From Hedera helix (taxonomy: Eukaryota; Streptophyta; Magnoliopsida; Apiales; Araliaceae): a DNA stretch of 64,000 nucleotides. Positions 36,988-49,722 of this stretch are shown piece by piece; position 1 is the stretch's first letter; each line of letters starts with the position of its first letter. The position numbers and the translations under genes are program-made. The DNA lies in the NCBI GenBank assembly GCA_947179155.2, contig OX359267.1, positions 58,016,792-58,080,791 of the forward strand. Reading direction: 5' to 3'. The notes beneath the pieces were generated by a model. It was not told the origin of the DNA. It saw only the letters and a program-made list of their open reading frames with translations, and ran no database searches.

Positions 36988-38967
36988 CTAGTAGGCTTGG
37001 ATAGCAAATAAGACCGATCTTATCAGTTGTAATCTGCCAGAAAATGAAAGCATTTTGTTTGCCCGGTTGGAAACTTTGGCAGTAATTCTATCCAGAAGTG
37101 GTTTACAATCTGATGTTGATAGCTTAGAGGAAATAAGGGGAACACCAAGGAATTTGGTGGGAGGAAATCCTCTGACAAAATGAGTAGCATTGAGAATGGA
37201 TATAGAAACTGCAGGAGGCACATTAGCAAGGAAACACGAGCTTTTAGTTTCGTTTGGCACCAACCCAGAAAGCTGGGAAAATGAGTTAACCGCTTTAGAA
37301 AGCGTGAGAACAGAGTCAAGATCGCCATAGCAAAAGAGCATAAGGTCATCAGCAAAACAAAGATTGGTAATTTTGCTATTTTTTGTCCTCCAGTGGAATT
37401 TAAAAGGATGATGTTTAATATGGTCCTCAATAATCAAGGAGAGAGCATCCATGATGAGAACAAATAAATAAGGGGAAAGGGGGTCTCCTTGCCTAAGACC
37501 TTTTGCCCCTTTGAAAAACCCACACAAGGAACCATTAACTTTCACAGAAAACTTGGGAGTGGAAATACACGCTTTTATCCAATAAATAAACTTGTAAGGA
37601 AATTTGTAGTGCAATAAAACATCAAATAAAAACTCCCATCTGACAGAATCAAAAGCCTTTTTTAGATCAATTTTGAGAGTGCATCTAGGAGGACCCACAT
37701 TTCTATGATAATTCCTTAACAACTCCTGGGCAAGCAAGATGTTATCACCAATTCTCCTACCATAAATGAAAGCAGCTTGGGATTCGGAAATGATAGTAGG
37801 AAGAGTGGCTTTGAGTCTAGTAACAATAATTTTGGAGATACATTTATAAGTAGTGTTGCAACAAGAAATAGGTCTAAAGTCATTCATTGAGGAAGGATTA
37901 GGTACTTTGGGAATTAGGGCAATAGCAGTAGCATTAGTACTTTTAAGCAGACATCCCCTCTCAAAAAAAGAATTGACAGCAGCAAGGAAATCAGGTCCTA
38001 TTATCTCCCAGTTATGTATGAAAAAATTGACATTGAACCCGTCCGGCCCAGGGCTTTTGTTTTTCTTCATAGAGTTTAGGGTAGCATTAATCTCAGCTTC
38101 TGTGATATCTCTTTCTAACAAGGAAGCCTGCTTTGGGGAGATAGTTTTGCTGAAGATGTGCTGCAGATTGGAAAGACCATGGTAAGCTGTAGGAGCAGGA
38201 GTACCTAACAACTTGGTAAAAAAGTTAACTGCAACTCCTTGAACTTGTTCTTGGCCATGAACCAGATTGCCATATTCATCTTCAATGGATATAATTTTGT
38301 TTGTGTTCCAATGACTCTTGATTCTGCTGTGAAAGAAAGTTGTATTAAAGTCACCCTCTCTCAGCCACTTGATTCTGGATTTCTGCTTAAGAAGGGCTTC
38401 TTCTCTTATGAGAGCATCCCACAAATTGTTAGAGTGTTCTTTTTGCAGAATAAGAAGGCTTTCATCTGTTGGATTATCTTGTAGCTCAATCTGCACCTTA
38501 TGAAGCAATTGTCTAGCTAAAGCCACATTTTCTGTAAGATTACCAACTTCCTTATTCAATTCACAGATAGCTCTTTTAGCCCTTTTGAGTTTTTCAGAAA
38601 GAATATAGATTGGATCACCTGACACTTGATTGCTCCAGGCATTTCTGAGAGTATCTTTGAACCCCTTCAGGTCAAGCATAAAATTAAAGAATTGAAAAGG
38701 CTTGGGAGTTTTTTTAAGAGTCAGACCAGAGTAGAGAATTGCAGGGCAGTGATCTGACAGTTCTCTTAATCCAAAATGGGCATAAGACGCTTCCATGGAA
38801 GACAACCAAGAGTCATTCACAAGAACCCTATCAAGTTTCTTGTATATGGGATGTGCTATTCTAGAGTCCCACCAAGTGAGATGAGCCCTAGTAGCCCTTA
38901 TGTCTTCCACAGCAATACTTTTCAGACAAGCTTTGAAATCAGCATTACCAAAATCCCAGCTGCAAGT
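36988..38967 (-). pseudogene. LINE ORF2 part 1: endonuclease end and reverse transcriptase
   Basis: One long frame holds the endonuclease C-terminus and RT motifs: KKNKSPGPDGFNVNFF, RPISCCNTTYKCISKII, AAFIYGRRIGDNILLAQELL, LKIDLKKAFDSVRWEFL, GLRQGDPLSPYLFVLIMDAL and the catalytic FADDLMLF. The frame ends at a TAG at 36988 in the context QAY-stop-SSFFILPTRVLK, where relatives have Trp: a TGG-to-TAG nonsense change. A second internal stop (TGA for Trp) and a frameshift follow, so no functional ORF2 is made. Confidence 0.9.
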
Positions 38968-39282
38968 CCCTCCTCGTTAGAAGGTTTGCCATTATTCTAT
39001 TTTAAAATTTGGTATAAAATTACTCACAATAAGTTTGTAAAATTAAATTATACAAAATTTGGATTCGGCTGAGGAGTCTTCTTTTTATCTGTGTGTCAAT
39101 ACTTTATTAATTCAAAAGTAAACTTATCATGAAGTTCATTTCATAGTAATTGAATTCGCAAATTTTTGTCCTTATATATGGATGCAGCTGTAGACTCTTA
39201 AAAAGTTGTGCTATAGGGGTGGTCCTAGTAAACGGTAAGTAGCCAGCGGATGAAGGGCTCGTCAATCGATCTATATCTCTAG

Positions 39283-39285
<3 letters not shown>

Positions 39286-39374
<89 letters not shown>
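39286..39374. repeat. composite (AT)n(GT)n microsatellite
   Basis: About 25 AT units change abruptly to about 19 GT units at 39337, with no interruption. Confidence 0.95.
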
Positions 39375-39379
<5 letters not shown>

Positions 39380-41018
39380 AACATCATCTTCCACAATAGC
39401 TATAAAGGAAAAGTAATAAATTAATTGTTTGTATATATATGCCGGGGGTACTCCTTTGTACAATCAAGGAAAATAAATTAGGGAATTAATACTTTTACGA
39501 ATAATAATAACTTTACAAATTTTTTTTTACATAAATAGTAAATAGGTCCCACACTCGTGTGAGAAAAATCTTGTAAAAATATCAAATTTTATTTATAAAA
39601 ATATCAATTCCCTTAAAATACTGTGATCTATCATATTCATATACGTATTTCCTTACTCAAGTGAGTTGATTGCAACCGTTGCATGTAACAGAGAAAGTGC
39701 GTGTTACATTATTAGCATTAGTCAGTGGCAAAACCAGAATTTACCTTTAACATGAGCATATTTTAATTATTCTGAGACGGTTCTTAAATAAGGGTTTCAT
39801 TTGAGATATTTTGAATAGCCTCGTCGACTCAGATGAATTGTGATGTCGATGATTCAATTTTGAAATGTTTGAATTTTGACCACATATCATAAATACCTAA
39901 ACTAATCAAAATACAATAACCTCAAACAAACAATTATTTTATGTAACATAAATAGAATTCTATAATACACAACAAATAAATATTCATATATAATTCAAAC
40001 TAAGAAAGGAATTTCAAAATAAAAAACATAAGTCATTGAGTCAAGATCCAATAGATGATTTAAAAACTTACTTATCATAGAATAATTTGAATGCTTTCCA
40101 AAATAAATACAATTTCAAGTGAATGCTTAAAGCCTCAAATCAAATTTTTTTTTCTATATTTAAACAAAATCAAGCCACAGCACATCAAAATCAAGTCACA
40201 AATCAAAATCAAGTCACAAATACAACCAAATCAGAACATACAACAAAATCACAACAAAAAAAAAAAAAATTAAAGTTCATTTAACCTCAACCTACAATAT
40301 ATTCAAATAAATTTTAAACTTTAAATTATCAAAAAAAAAAAAAAAACTCCTAATTTATTTACCTCTCAAGTCCAAAATACAAGATATACATTAAAAAAAA
40401 ATTGAAATTCATTTAATCCCAATCAACAACAAATTTAAAAAATTACAAATTTTAAATTATCAAACAAAAAAAAACCCTAATTTTGTTACCTCTCAAGTCT
40501 GAAATATCAAATTAAAGGATGAAATTTGATCCTTTTGGCATTTGATATGCGCAAAGGCGAAAACAAAGAGTCGGCATCAGGAAGATGTAAGAGATTTTTT
40601 CGTTGGACTCAACACAGAAGCGGATATATTGTAGGCTTGTAGCTGTAAATGTGAAAGACGAAAAGTAGTCATTAGTCAAGCAAATAAGAAAGAAAAAAGG
40701 ACCTGCGTATAATTATGTGGGTTTTTTTTTGCCCTTCCAAGTTTAACCGTTCCATAAATCTATACTCCTGAATTTATTAATTTAAAATTTTGCACCTACC
40801 CCCTGTACCTCGAAGAAAAAAGAGAGTCAACATCGGCAATGTGTTGTCCTATTAGTAGTTCTACCCCTGGCATTAGGCAATTAATTATGAAAGCAATATT
40901 GGTGGCCTAATTGTTCAGTAAGATGATAATTAAGTGACAATCTTTGCATTATTTTCGACTCTGAGTACACCCCTATTGTTTTCATGTTGATTCGTATACA
41001 ATAAACAACAATTTAAAA

Positions 41019-41232
41019 TACTCCCTTCTTCTCGAAATATTTGATCAAATTTAACTTTTTAGAGTCTATATGAGATATTTATAAAATTAAAATTAATGTG
41101 ATATTAAAAATAATAAAACTTACAATTATTATTATTTTTTAGATAATTTATAATTCTTATAATGTAATTCGTATTAATTTTAAAAATTTTAATATCTGGA
41201 ATTAATTTTATATTTTAAAACAGATGAAATAT
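41019..41232. repeat. Stowaway-like MITE remnant
   Basis: It begins ATACTCCCTTCTTCTCGAAA, near the Stowaway consensus end, and finishes with a TTTTATATTTTAAAACAGATG-type right side. The arms are only partly complementary. Confidence 0.4.
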
Positions 41233-42143
41233 TTAGTTATGATTGTCATCAGTACGTGACATAGTCAAAAATTTGACAAGATGGTTGAATTAAGATTAAT
41301 TTAATAAGAGAAATTTTTGACATATCAAATTAACTCTCCAGTCTTTTTGGTTGGCAAGGAGAGTGGTGGTCCATGATTGTAGAGAGGGATTGAAGGGGGT
41401 AGAGTTTTATACAGAGATGCAGCTACTATAACAATTAATATGAACAATTAATATGGTGTCCTACTGTCCTAGAGTAATATAGGAACCGAGAGAGAGAGAG
41501 AGGCCGTAATACTGTAATCAGAGAGAAAAGGTCCCAGAGAGGTATATAGGCGATAATGGGGACAGTATGCTGTTTTTTTATAAAAAAAATATTTTTTAGA
41601 TTAGGTTAATTATTTTAATTTAATATTATTTTAAATTATTTAATATTTTAAAAGGGAATTATTAGTCTTATAAATCAATAAAATAGCATAAAATGGGAAA
41701 CTATTAATTCCATATTAATTATAAGATTATATAATTTCTTATAAATAGTCTTAGAAATAACAAAAATATAGTCCATAAAACTATTTAAAGGATTATTAAT
41801 TTTTAATCATAAAATAAAGTAATCCAAAATATTATTAAAATAAAATAAATAGTTCAATCCGAATATACTTTTTATAAAGAAACAAAGAGTAATACAGTAT
41901 TATTAAATGATGATGGATCAACATTTTTATAATTACAGAGAGGAGAAGAATAAAAGGTTACCGAAAGTGATCATTTATGCTTGGGTAAATGTTACCATAA
42001 CGACTCTCCATCGTTCGTACTTACATTTGCACTCCCCTTATAATCTGCTGCCAGGCCATATCTCACTCCTTGCCTCTTCATTTATCTCTCTCTCTCTTTC
42101 TCTGACACAAATTATCTGCCTATCATATAATATTATTAGTATC

Positions 42144-43020
42144 ATGGTACAATCAAGGAAGTTCAGAGGAGTTAGGCAACGCCACTGGGGCTCCTGGGTT
42201 TCTGAGATTCGCCACCCTTTACTGTATTCCACCCCACCACGTTCTTCATATTTATTTCCCATTTCCATATATCTATATTTATATAATTACATATGGAAAA
42301 AAACTACTTTTTTGGTACATGACATGACATGATAGATGTATTAAAATTAACTAAAGTCTAACCGTGATTTGTTATGTTTGGATATATATGATAACTATCA
42401 AGTCATGCGAGTGTGAGTTTAATTGAGTTTTTATTGGTTTATAATTAACACTTGCTACATATATCTACATCTATATATATAGGAAGAGAAGGGTGTGGCT
42501 GGGGACATTTGGAACAGCTGAAGAGGCGGCTAGAGCGTACGATGAAGCGGCGGTTTTGATGAGTGGCCGGAATGCCAAAACTAATTTCCCAATTCTTCCA
42601 CTTGGTATACCCAATAAAGACAACATTAACCACCCTCCTCCTCCAGCTGGACCACCAGTACCATCTTCTTCTTCAAGTAATTCTAATTCTCTTTCGGCAA
42701 TTATGAGTGCTAAACTTCGAAAATGTTGCAAGTCACCATCTCCTTCGCTCACTTGCCTAAGGCTTGACACCGAAAACTCTCATATCGGGGTTTGGCAGAA
42801 GCGAGCCGGGGCGCGCTCCAACTCAAACTGGGTCATGACCGTTGATCTCGGAAAAAACAAGACCAATACTGCTACTGATCATCAAGTACAGGATCTTGAA
42901 GCACCGGCGCCGGTAAAGCCAGCCATCCGGGGAGGAGGAGGAGCCGGATCAGATGGTCTATTGGATGATGAAGAAAGGATTGCACTTCAAATGATTGAAG
43001 AACTACTTAACAGGAATTGA
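42144..43020 (+). CDS. SHN1: SHINE/WIN-type AP2/ERF transcription factor
   Basis: Two exons, 42144-42223 and 42483-43020, with a GT-AG intron that splits Leu27 at the position conserved in SHN genes. The protein is 205 residues. The single AP2/ERF domain (about 6-63) has FRGVRQRHWGSWVSEIRHPL and VWLGTFGTAEEAARAYDEAA. The SHN-specific central motif follows: SAKLRKCCKSPSPSLTCLRL, then DTENSHIGVWQKRAG (about 102-137). The C-terminal motif is ALQMIEELLNRN. Overall it is closer to WIN1/SHN1 than to the other SHN paralogues I know. SHN factors act in the epidermal nucleus to activate wax and cutin biosynthesis genes. Gly at GTFGTAEE, where most relatives have Glu, is a small oddity. A poly-Ser/Pro insertion lies at 76-97. 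Confidence 0.93.
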
Positions 43021-43199
43021 TCCCATGCCAATATTAATTCACATGGGGAGGGATCCCAGGAAGAAAAATAAAAATATAACAAACAAAAAAAAAACTCCCT
43101 AATTTTGGGGGGATTAGCCATGTGTGAAGTCCTTTTCATTCCAGACGGCGTGTTTCTTCTGCGTAGTGCAGATTTTTATTATTGAGGTTGAAGGTGATG

Positions 43200-43230
<31 letters not shown>

Positions 43231-43650
43231 TAGCCACCAATACACCTATGGTGACTTGGAGCTCCACGGATGTATTGTATTGTATTGTATTGTGCTTCGT
43301 CATTAGAATACGTAATTTGATTTCATTATTATTATGTGTGTGGAGTAATACAATTATACAAATAAATGGATTGCGGTTCCTTAATTCCATCAACTAACTC
43401 CGTTCATTGCATAACCAAGTTTCCTTACTATGATTTTACTGTCCAACAAACAAATCCTAATTAGTTCAATGCTAGCATTTCATTTTGGTGCATTGTTACT
43501 CCTTCTGCTCCAACAACAAAAAAATCTCTTTTACAAAATTTATAAATATTAAGTGTACGAATTTATGTTTACACCTTAAAAAAATAAATTATTAATTTAG
43601 TAGTGATGATCTACATAATAATGAATTATGATAATATACTTGATAACATT

Positions 43651-43916
43651 ATATTCTTTCCGTTCTAAATTATAAGATCATTATTGATTTTCTAAAAATC
43701 AATTAAAGACATTTTCAAATTTAAAATTGAAATAATTTATTTAAGTTTTCAAAATAATAAATTTTATAACTAGTAGTACTTTTTAAGTAGTTTATGATAT
43801 TCAAAATTATATTGACGTAAATTAAATAAATTTATCTCAATTTTGAGTTTAAAAATATTTAAAATTGACTTTTCAAAAGTTAATATTGATCTTATAATTT
43901 GAAACGAAGTGAGTAT
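43651..43916. mobile_element. Stowaway-like MITE
   Basis: The left CTTTCCGTTCTAAATTATAA, then GATCATTATTGATTTT, is mirrored by a right side TTAATATTGATCTTATAATT, then TGAAACGAAGTGAG. Arms of about 60 bp are clearly complementary, and the ends resemble the Stowaway CTCCNTYCGTTYC end. Confidence 0.6.
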
Positions 43917-46117
43917 TATTTTTTTATTACTAGCAATGAAAATAAAACTTTTTTTTGGGGATTTTTTAATTTTTACAAATATAACTCTTTTTAATGGAAA
44001 AATTATCTTATAACAAAAATAAATAGTAATTAATATTTAACTATGCAATTAACCCACTTTCAAGCACAACGTAAATTAATGACAAGTACATGCAAATTCC
44101 GGGTAGTGAACGGTGTCTCATACTATAATTAGAAATCATAACTTATTTCACTAATTTCTCCCCATAATCAATTTTAGACATAAATTTTTGAAAATAGTTT
44201 TTCTCAAAGGCTTAATTTCTGTTATAAAAAAGAAGAAGAAGCAATTAATACTCTTTTTGGGTACTGAGGGAATATAACACACTATATTGCGAAGTGCATG
44301 TAAACTTCACATGCATGTTCTTTAGACTGACACCTTGCTATTTCATAACCTTGTGGCTTGTGGTATCAGTGTTCCCCTAAACTTTAAATCAATGTCCAAT
44401 GATATACGTACGTACCTGTGAATGTTTTTACCCAACACTCAGTTAAATACAGTAAGTAATAAGTAATAAAGCACCCAAAAAAAGAAGGAAAATAACAATA
44501 ATTAGTACTACGATAAGCACACATATAATTAATTAAAGACACTAACGGATTCTTAGGTTCAAGATAAGATATAATTAATCCTTATGCATATAACATTAAC
44601 TTTAATTTCCTGTTGGTATATATTGTAATGTCTTCAGTTCATAAGTAACTACTAAGCTGTCAATCATAAAACTAAAAATGGTTGTAATGAATAACTACAG
44701 GTAGCTGTGCGGTCTTTTCAAATAATTCAATCACGGACAAGAATGGTGATTTGGAATTTTATATATATATATATATATATAAAAGAAAAAGTCTTGGACA
44801 ATCCATCTTAACGATCGTCTATACAATATTGTTATTTATATATATTCAAATTACAACTAAATTATTAAATTTTATAAAAAAAAAATATTGTAATAAATAT
44901 TATAAATATTTTAAAAGTAAAAAAAAACAAAAAAATAAAATAAAATTAGACCGATCGCTAGGATCACTCACCGTAAAAAAGGTTCATATCGAAATGTATG
45001 CACGCGTAAGAATAACTAATTGTTTCGTGCATGCTTTGACTTATTAGTTTCTAGTACTTAATTTGTATGGAAATTAAATGCCCTCAGTAAATTATGGAGA
45101 TCGATCGAAGAGTCTTTAACATAATACGTACATTCATCTATTTCTGGCGGTAATTGCGAAAATGATTTTTTTTTTTTTTTATATTTATTTTTTTGTATTT
45201 GTGCCACACGAATAAACAATTTAGTACAGTACGTATAGATTCACATTGATTTACGTTTAAACTATAAACCTTTAACATTTCTACACTACAAAGTACTCCA
45301 AATTAAAAGATGCACAAAATTACTATTTTTGAAAAGTAACAACTCTATTAATGCTAATAAGAATTAATGAGTGGTTCAACAATAAATCTCTAAAATGGCA
45401 CCTTAGTATGTTAGTCTATATTAATAGGAACATGGCTATTAATTGTAAACAGCTAGCTGAAAAAATGTTGATTACTGATAAAGACAAGTCCTTTGTTTAT
45501 TTGTGAGTCGATCCAATGAAATCATTAAGCAAATGAATAAATGAATTAATTAATGCTCAAAAGATTGGATGTCAATTAGTAGCACAGTATTTGACATGAC
45601 TTGGCCATAAAAGTTGGTCCATATTAGAAACGTACCGGTTGTTAGTTAACTAATTATAACTATCAAACTGATTCCTATCGTATAGCTAAGCACTTACGAA
45701 TTCGGTGGGTTAATGTGCCAAATTAATAGTTCTTCTACGTACATTTGAGACAAATCTAACGTTACGTACGTCATTTTATACAAATTAAACATATAAATAT
45801 CATATGTTTAATTATAGCAACTGACTGAATATCCGACAAACTTAATATGTAGCAGTATCTCTTTACCATGATTACTGATAGTAGTATATATGAACTTAAA
45901 TGCATAAACAAATGATGCATAAATGCTTTGATAAAGACAACTTAATCTCCTCCATGATATGAAGCAGCCCCGGCATTGTACTACGTACTGAACAACCAAT
46001 CATATTATCATAGCTAGCTTGTCATCAGTCAAACATGATTATGACTTCATCAAAAGTACTAACATGCATATAATTGGCCGGTCCTAATGGGGATCGAAAA
46101 CACCTACCCTGTTTAAG

Positions 46118-46287
46118 GATAAATTTATTTATACAATTATTAGACATAATATCTGAATACTACATTTATTCATACTATTAAATGGTATTGTGTGACATAT
46201 ATTTTAATACCACACAATATCATTTAATAATATAAATGAGTGTAGTGTCCGAATGTTATGTCTAATTATTGTGTACGTAAACTTATC
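46118..46287. mobile_element. 170-bp foldback MITE
   Basis: Almost the whole element is one hairpin: GATAAATTTATTTATACAAT on the left corresponds to GATAAGTTTACGTACACAAT read from the right, and complementarity continues through TTATTAGACATAA, CATTTATT and ATTAAATGGTATTGTGTG to a short central loop. The end sequence is related to the family A MITEs at 33466, 50930, 55694 and 56205. Confidence 0.7.
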
Positions 46288-46905
46288 TACTGTTTAATGC
46301 TAAGTGCAATCATAACTAGTGTTGACATGCTATTTAATACTTCTTTCATCTTGATCTAATTCATTTTTTAATTATGGCAATATTTAAGTTAATAGTATTT
46401 TTAAGAAAATACTATGGAGTAATTAAGAAGACTAGAGAATATTCATAAAACATATCTCAACTTTCATGAAAATATCTATTTCAAGAAATTACTATTACAT
46501 TATTTTAAATGCAATCTTTCCTATAAGAACGTAACTTAGGAATAACGCATATAAACTACTTTTTTTTTAAAAAAATATTATGAAAGATACTATAAAGAAA
46601 CGTCTTTAATTATTTTAAGACTTCCCACATTAAGGTTTCATAGTCTGTAGCATTACATAGATGTGATGGAGATTCATTAGAATATAATGTGATGCATTTC
46701 CTCCACTCACGCATGAATGCACACAAACATGTTGACAAAATTGACTTAAGTGGGGTGCTCTGGTCATGGAGTTGGGTGGATTGCTCGATCAGTTCCTCAT
46801 TTTTCACAACTAATTATCTTAACCTGAATTCTATAAATAAATAAAAATATAATATACTACATAAAAGTTGAGGAAAAGGAAAGTAAATTTAATAATAATA
46901 ATAAT

Positions 46906-47208
46906 TGGGACATAATTTATTTGATCTCATATTTAATATAATTAAGGATTATTTTATATTTGGAGTTGGGCTGATTTATTTTTGCATATCATGATGTGTC
47001 TGGATCGTGGGTCAGCTCATTCAAGTATTCTTATCTTTGAGGCGGTTCGGGTTAGTAGGTTATATTATTTCCTACTTGATAAAGTTGATGAGACTCCAGA
47101 CAGTGTATGAAAGAGTATATATATAAAATCTCGACAAGTGAATCAGGTAATGCTAATACATGCATAACTACAATATCAAATATCTTATATTTATTTCAGC
47201 AATTATCT
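46906..47208 (+). repeat. 5' LTR of the defective element
   Basis: It begins TGGGACATAATTTATTTGAT. Shared blocks with the right copy include CATTCAAGTATTCTTATCTT, the ACTTGATAAAGTT segment and TATGAAA.AGTATATATATAAA. The last base is approximate. Confidence 0.7.
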
Positions 47209-47599
47209 TGGTTCTCCGTTGTGATGTTTTATCACCGTATTTATTCTTACGCCGAAGCATCCCCGGATGGCCCAAGCAGTGACTTGATTTATGAGGTGTT
47301 TAACAGTTTCTTTTGAGTGCGGGAATCTTGTTGTTGGGTGATTTCAATGGAAGAAAGATACACGTGTCAACATTGACGCTAGAAAGAAGACCCAGTTTGA
47401 GATTTGGTAAGCAAATCACCAGTTTAGTTTAGTTTAATGGTTGTTTTTATGGCTGAAAAAGGAAGTTCAAGTAGCGATCATCAAGGATTCTCCATTAAAC
47501 CATGCATGCAGCATGTCAAATGCTCAGTGAAGGACAGGCTTGGGCCTAATCAAACAAGAGGCTGGGGAAAGTTCATTTAGCACCTATCAAGAGACGTTT

Positions 47600-48400
47600 A
47601 TTTTCACCATCGCTCACGCTAGATTCTAATTTGCGAATGGGAGATATGAAGGATGGGGTGACCCCATTGCGAAAAGTTTCACAATGTGAGCATACGGATA
47701 GAGACAGATGGCACAGGATTAGAGAGGCAGAGACTGAGTTGGAGGCCTTGCAACTTGAACGTCGAGAATGGAGCGCCCACTTGTTTAAGTTAAAAAGAGA
47801 AGAGGGTTCATCCACTATTATTGATGGTAGAGAGCGTGCGGAGACCCCACAGAGTTGATCTTGGTCGGAATAAGGATGGGTAAAGCGGTCGAAATTTAAT
47901 GATTAGAATAACATCAGGGTCATATGAGGTAACCTGGCCGGGTAGAATAGAAAGAATGAGGCAGCCTGATTCTCCGAGTTAACATTCTCGGGAAAAAGCT
48001 TGATCTCCCATTAAAAGAAGGAAAATTTATGATGGTCCTAGGACAGAACCGGGTCAGAAAGAGCAACAGATAATTTCTTACATGTTTATTCCCGACCCTG
48101 TCATGGAAGAGATAGTAGACTTGGAGAGGAGGTTAGCGGCAGCGAAAGCGAGACCAATAGTTGGGGAGGAACCGATGGCTTCAATCCCCATGCCTTTAGA
48201 TTTAAAATCTCCATTCTTATTGGTGATCGACCTAGAGAAGGCCGACCCAAAAAAGAAGTTGTCACCTCTGAAAATTTATGGCTACTCAATGTTAGGATTG
48301 GGGTACACTTCAACGTTGAATTCTTCAATAAATAGGGGAGGGTTATATGGTGGAGGAGTAGGGGTTCAGCCTTCTAGGCTGGTAAGAATTATTGAATGAA
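47600..48400 (+). pseudogene. gag-like remnant, several short frames
   Basis: Two adjacent open stretches carry charged, coiled-coil-like sequence (DRWHRIREAETELEALQLER; MEEIVDLERRLAAAKARPIV) followed by SPFLLVIDLEKADPKKKLSP and LKIYGYS, which resembles the linker before the capsid region of plant gag proteins. No capsid or zinc knuckle is recognisable. Assignment rests on position and style only. Confidence 0.35.
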
Positions 48401-48479
48401 AAAATGAAGAAACTGAAAAGTTATGAGGGTCCATATAAGATATGTATGTAAAAGAAATTGATTAAGAGATCAGAGACTT

Positions 48480-49050
48480 ATATCCATGTCTGAAGAGCCA
48501 ATCTTCGTCTGAAAAGAGGGATAAACTCCACGGCTCGGTCGATATCTTTTTGCACAAGTCATTGAATTCCTTCTTGCGCTCGGCCGACATGTGCTTCTAG
48601 CCGAGGATCAGCTTCTGGGGCTCACCCTAGCTTTATAGTTAGTTTACATCCGAGCTGTAGATGTAGAACCAACCGGAGGGCCACCCTTTATTAGTTGTGG
48701 GGATCTGCATCCAGGCTTTGTGTTTCAAAATTTTACTCAGGTATTGGAACCCTGGAGCAGTGACCTTATTCAAGGTGAAAATGAAGAAGAAGAAGAAGTT
48801 GGCCGAAGGGTGACACCGATTTCATGGCAAAAGGCAATGAAGCATATAAGGTAGATGTAGGAGTTGGGTAAAAGTTGCGAAAGGGTTATGCCGGTGAGGG
48901 TGAAACATGTGTTGATAAAATCGTGGAGGGAAAATCGGAGTCCATACCTTAAGGCTTGGGTATGGACGGCGATGTATTTCATGTCCGCCCTAATGTACAT
49001 CTTATCAATATGGTAGAGGGCTACCAATTCATATTGAAGAGGGATTTTGA
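48480..49050 (-). pseudogene. antisense ORF remnant, gypsy-type transposon domain (PF04195-like)
   Basis: On the minus strand, at about 49050-48740, the frame reads ALRYGLRFSLHDFINTCFTL, TGITLSQLLPNSYIYLICFI and AFCHEIGV, closely following the pattern GLRFPLHPF...LAPNSWR...F..LCHELGV of the plant 'putative gypsy type transposon' family. It continues at lower coordinates as APGFQYLSKILKHKAWMQIP and GWPSGWFYIYSSDVN before stops. It is opposite in orientation to the gag-like frames. Short and interrupted, so surely inactive. Confidence 0.6.
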
Positions 49051-49416
49051 CGGGCTCGATTGGCGTTCATAGCGTTTGAAGAGTGTTAAATTTTTTACAG
49101 TGATAATGGAGGTTTTTGGCCGAAAATTCTTTTTGCATAAAGAGAGAATAAGAGAAAATACGATAAAGCTTGAAAGTGAAAAGGTGAAATGGGCGGGTAA
49201 CTAGAGAGGCGGTATATTTTAATAAAATGTAATAAGTGGCGCGATAATCAGGGATGACTACATTTAATGTAAGCTTCATGGTACGTGTGTGTGATTGACG
49301 TGATGCGTATGACGGTTTGATTACAGTGGACAATTTATTTGGTAACGTGTTAATTATTTGATGGCCGAAATACTCTCTTATTTTGAAGTATACAAATAGG
49401 GGAGTTGGGACAATTT

Positions 49417-49722
49417 TGTGACATAATTTATTGGACTTTATATTTAATATGAGCTAATTATTATTTTATATTTGGAGTTTGGCTAGTTTATTTTTACATA
49501 CTATGATGAGCCTAGACCGTGAGTCAGCCCATTCAAGTATTCTTATCTTTAAGGCTGTTTGGATTAGTGAGAAATATATTATTTCTTACTTGATAAAGTT
49601 AATGGGACTTTAAGCGATGTATGAAAAAATATATATATAAAACCTCAACAAGTGAACCAGCTAATGTTAATACATACATAGTTGTATTATCAAATATTTT
49701 ATATTTATTCCAACAATTGTCA
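49417..49722 (+). repeat. 3' LTR of the defective element
   Basis: It begins TGTGACATAATTTATTGGAC after a purine-rich AGGGGAGTTGGGA that could be the polypurine tract. It matches the left LTR with many substitutions, implying an old insertion. Confidence 0.7.

Larger units (their letters stand above)
35685..38970 (-). mobile_element. 5'-truncated L1-type LINE retrotransposon
   Basis: Read on the minus strand, the element contains the end of the AP endonuclease (LSDHCPAIL), a reverse transcriptase, and a zinc-binding zf-RVT module, in the order expected of plant non-LTR elements. It ends in an A-rich tail (T-rich on the + strand, 35685-35700). Most of ORF1 and of the endonuclease are missing, typical of incomplete reverse transcription. 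No flanking target duplication could be recognised, so the 5' boundary is approximate. Confidence 0.88.
38971..42143. other. intergenic region upstream of SHN1
   Basis: AT-rich, with no gene recognised. It holds an AT/GT composite microsatellite (39286-39374), poly(A)-rich stretches around 40250-40480, a repeat at 39490-39630 related to 20010-20165, and a Stowaway-like copy at 41019-41232. The SHN1 promoter and CT-rich leader lie within about 41400-42143. Confidence 0.55.
43021..46905. other. intergenic region downstream of SHN1
   Basis: No gene recognised. It includes the SHN1 3'UTR with a TA array (43198-43230) and a TATTG pentamer run (43273-43292), a Stowaway-like MITE (43651-43916) and a foldback MITE (46118-46287). 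The rest is AT-rich single-copy-looking DNA. Confidence 0.55.
46906..49722 (+). mobile_element. defective LTR retrotransposon (Tat-like?)
   Basis: Two diverged direct repeats of about 305 bp, 46906-47208 and 49417-49722, bracket 2.2 kb of internal DNA. After the left repeat comes TTGGTTCTCCGTTGT, a weak match to a tRNA-Asp primer site. The inside has short gag-like frames on the + strand and, next to the right LTR, a minus-strand frame resembling the plant 'putative gypsy-type transposon' domain. No protease, RT or integrase remains. Antisense ORFs beside the 3' LTR are known from plant Tat-lineage elements, which fits. Target duplications were not found. Confidence 0.65.
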
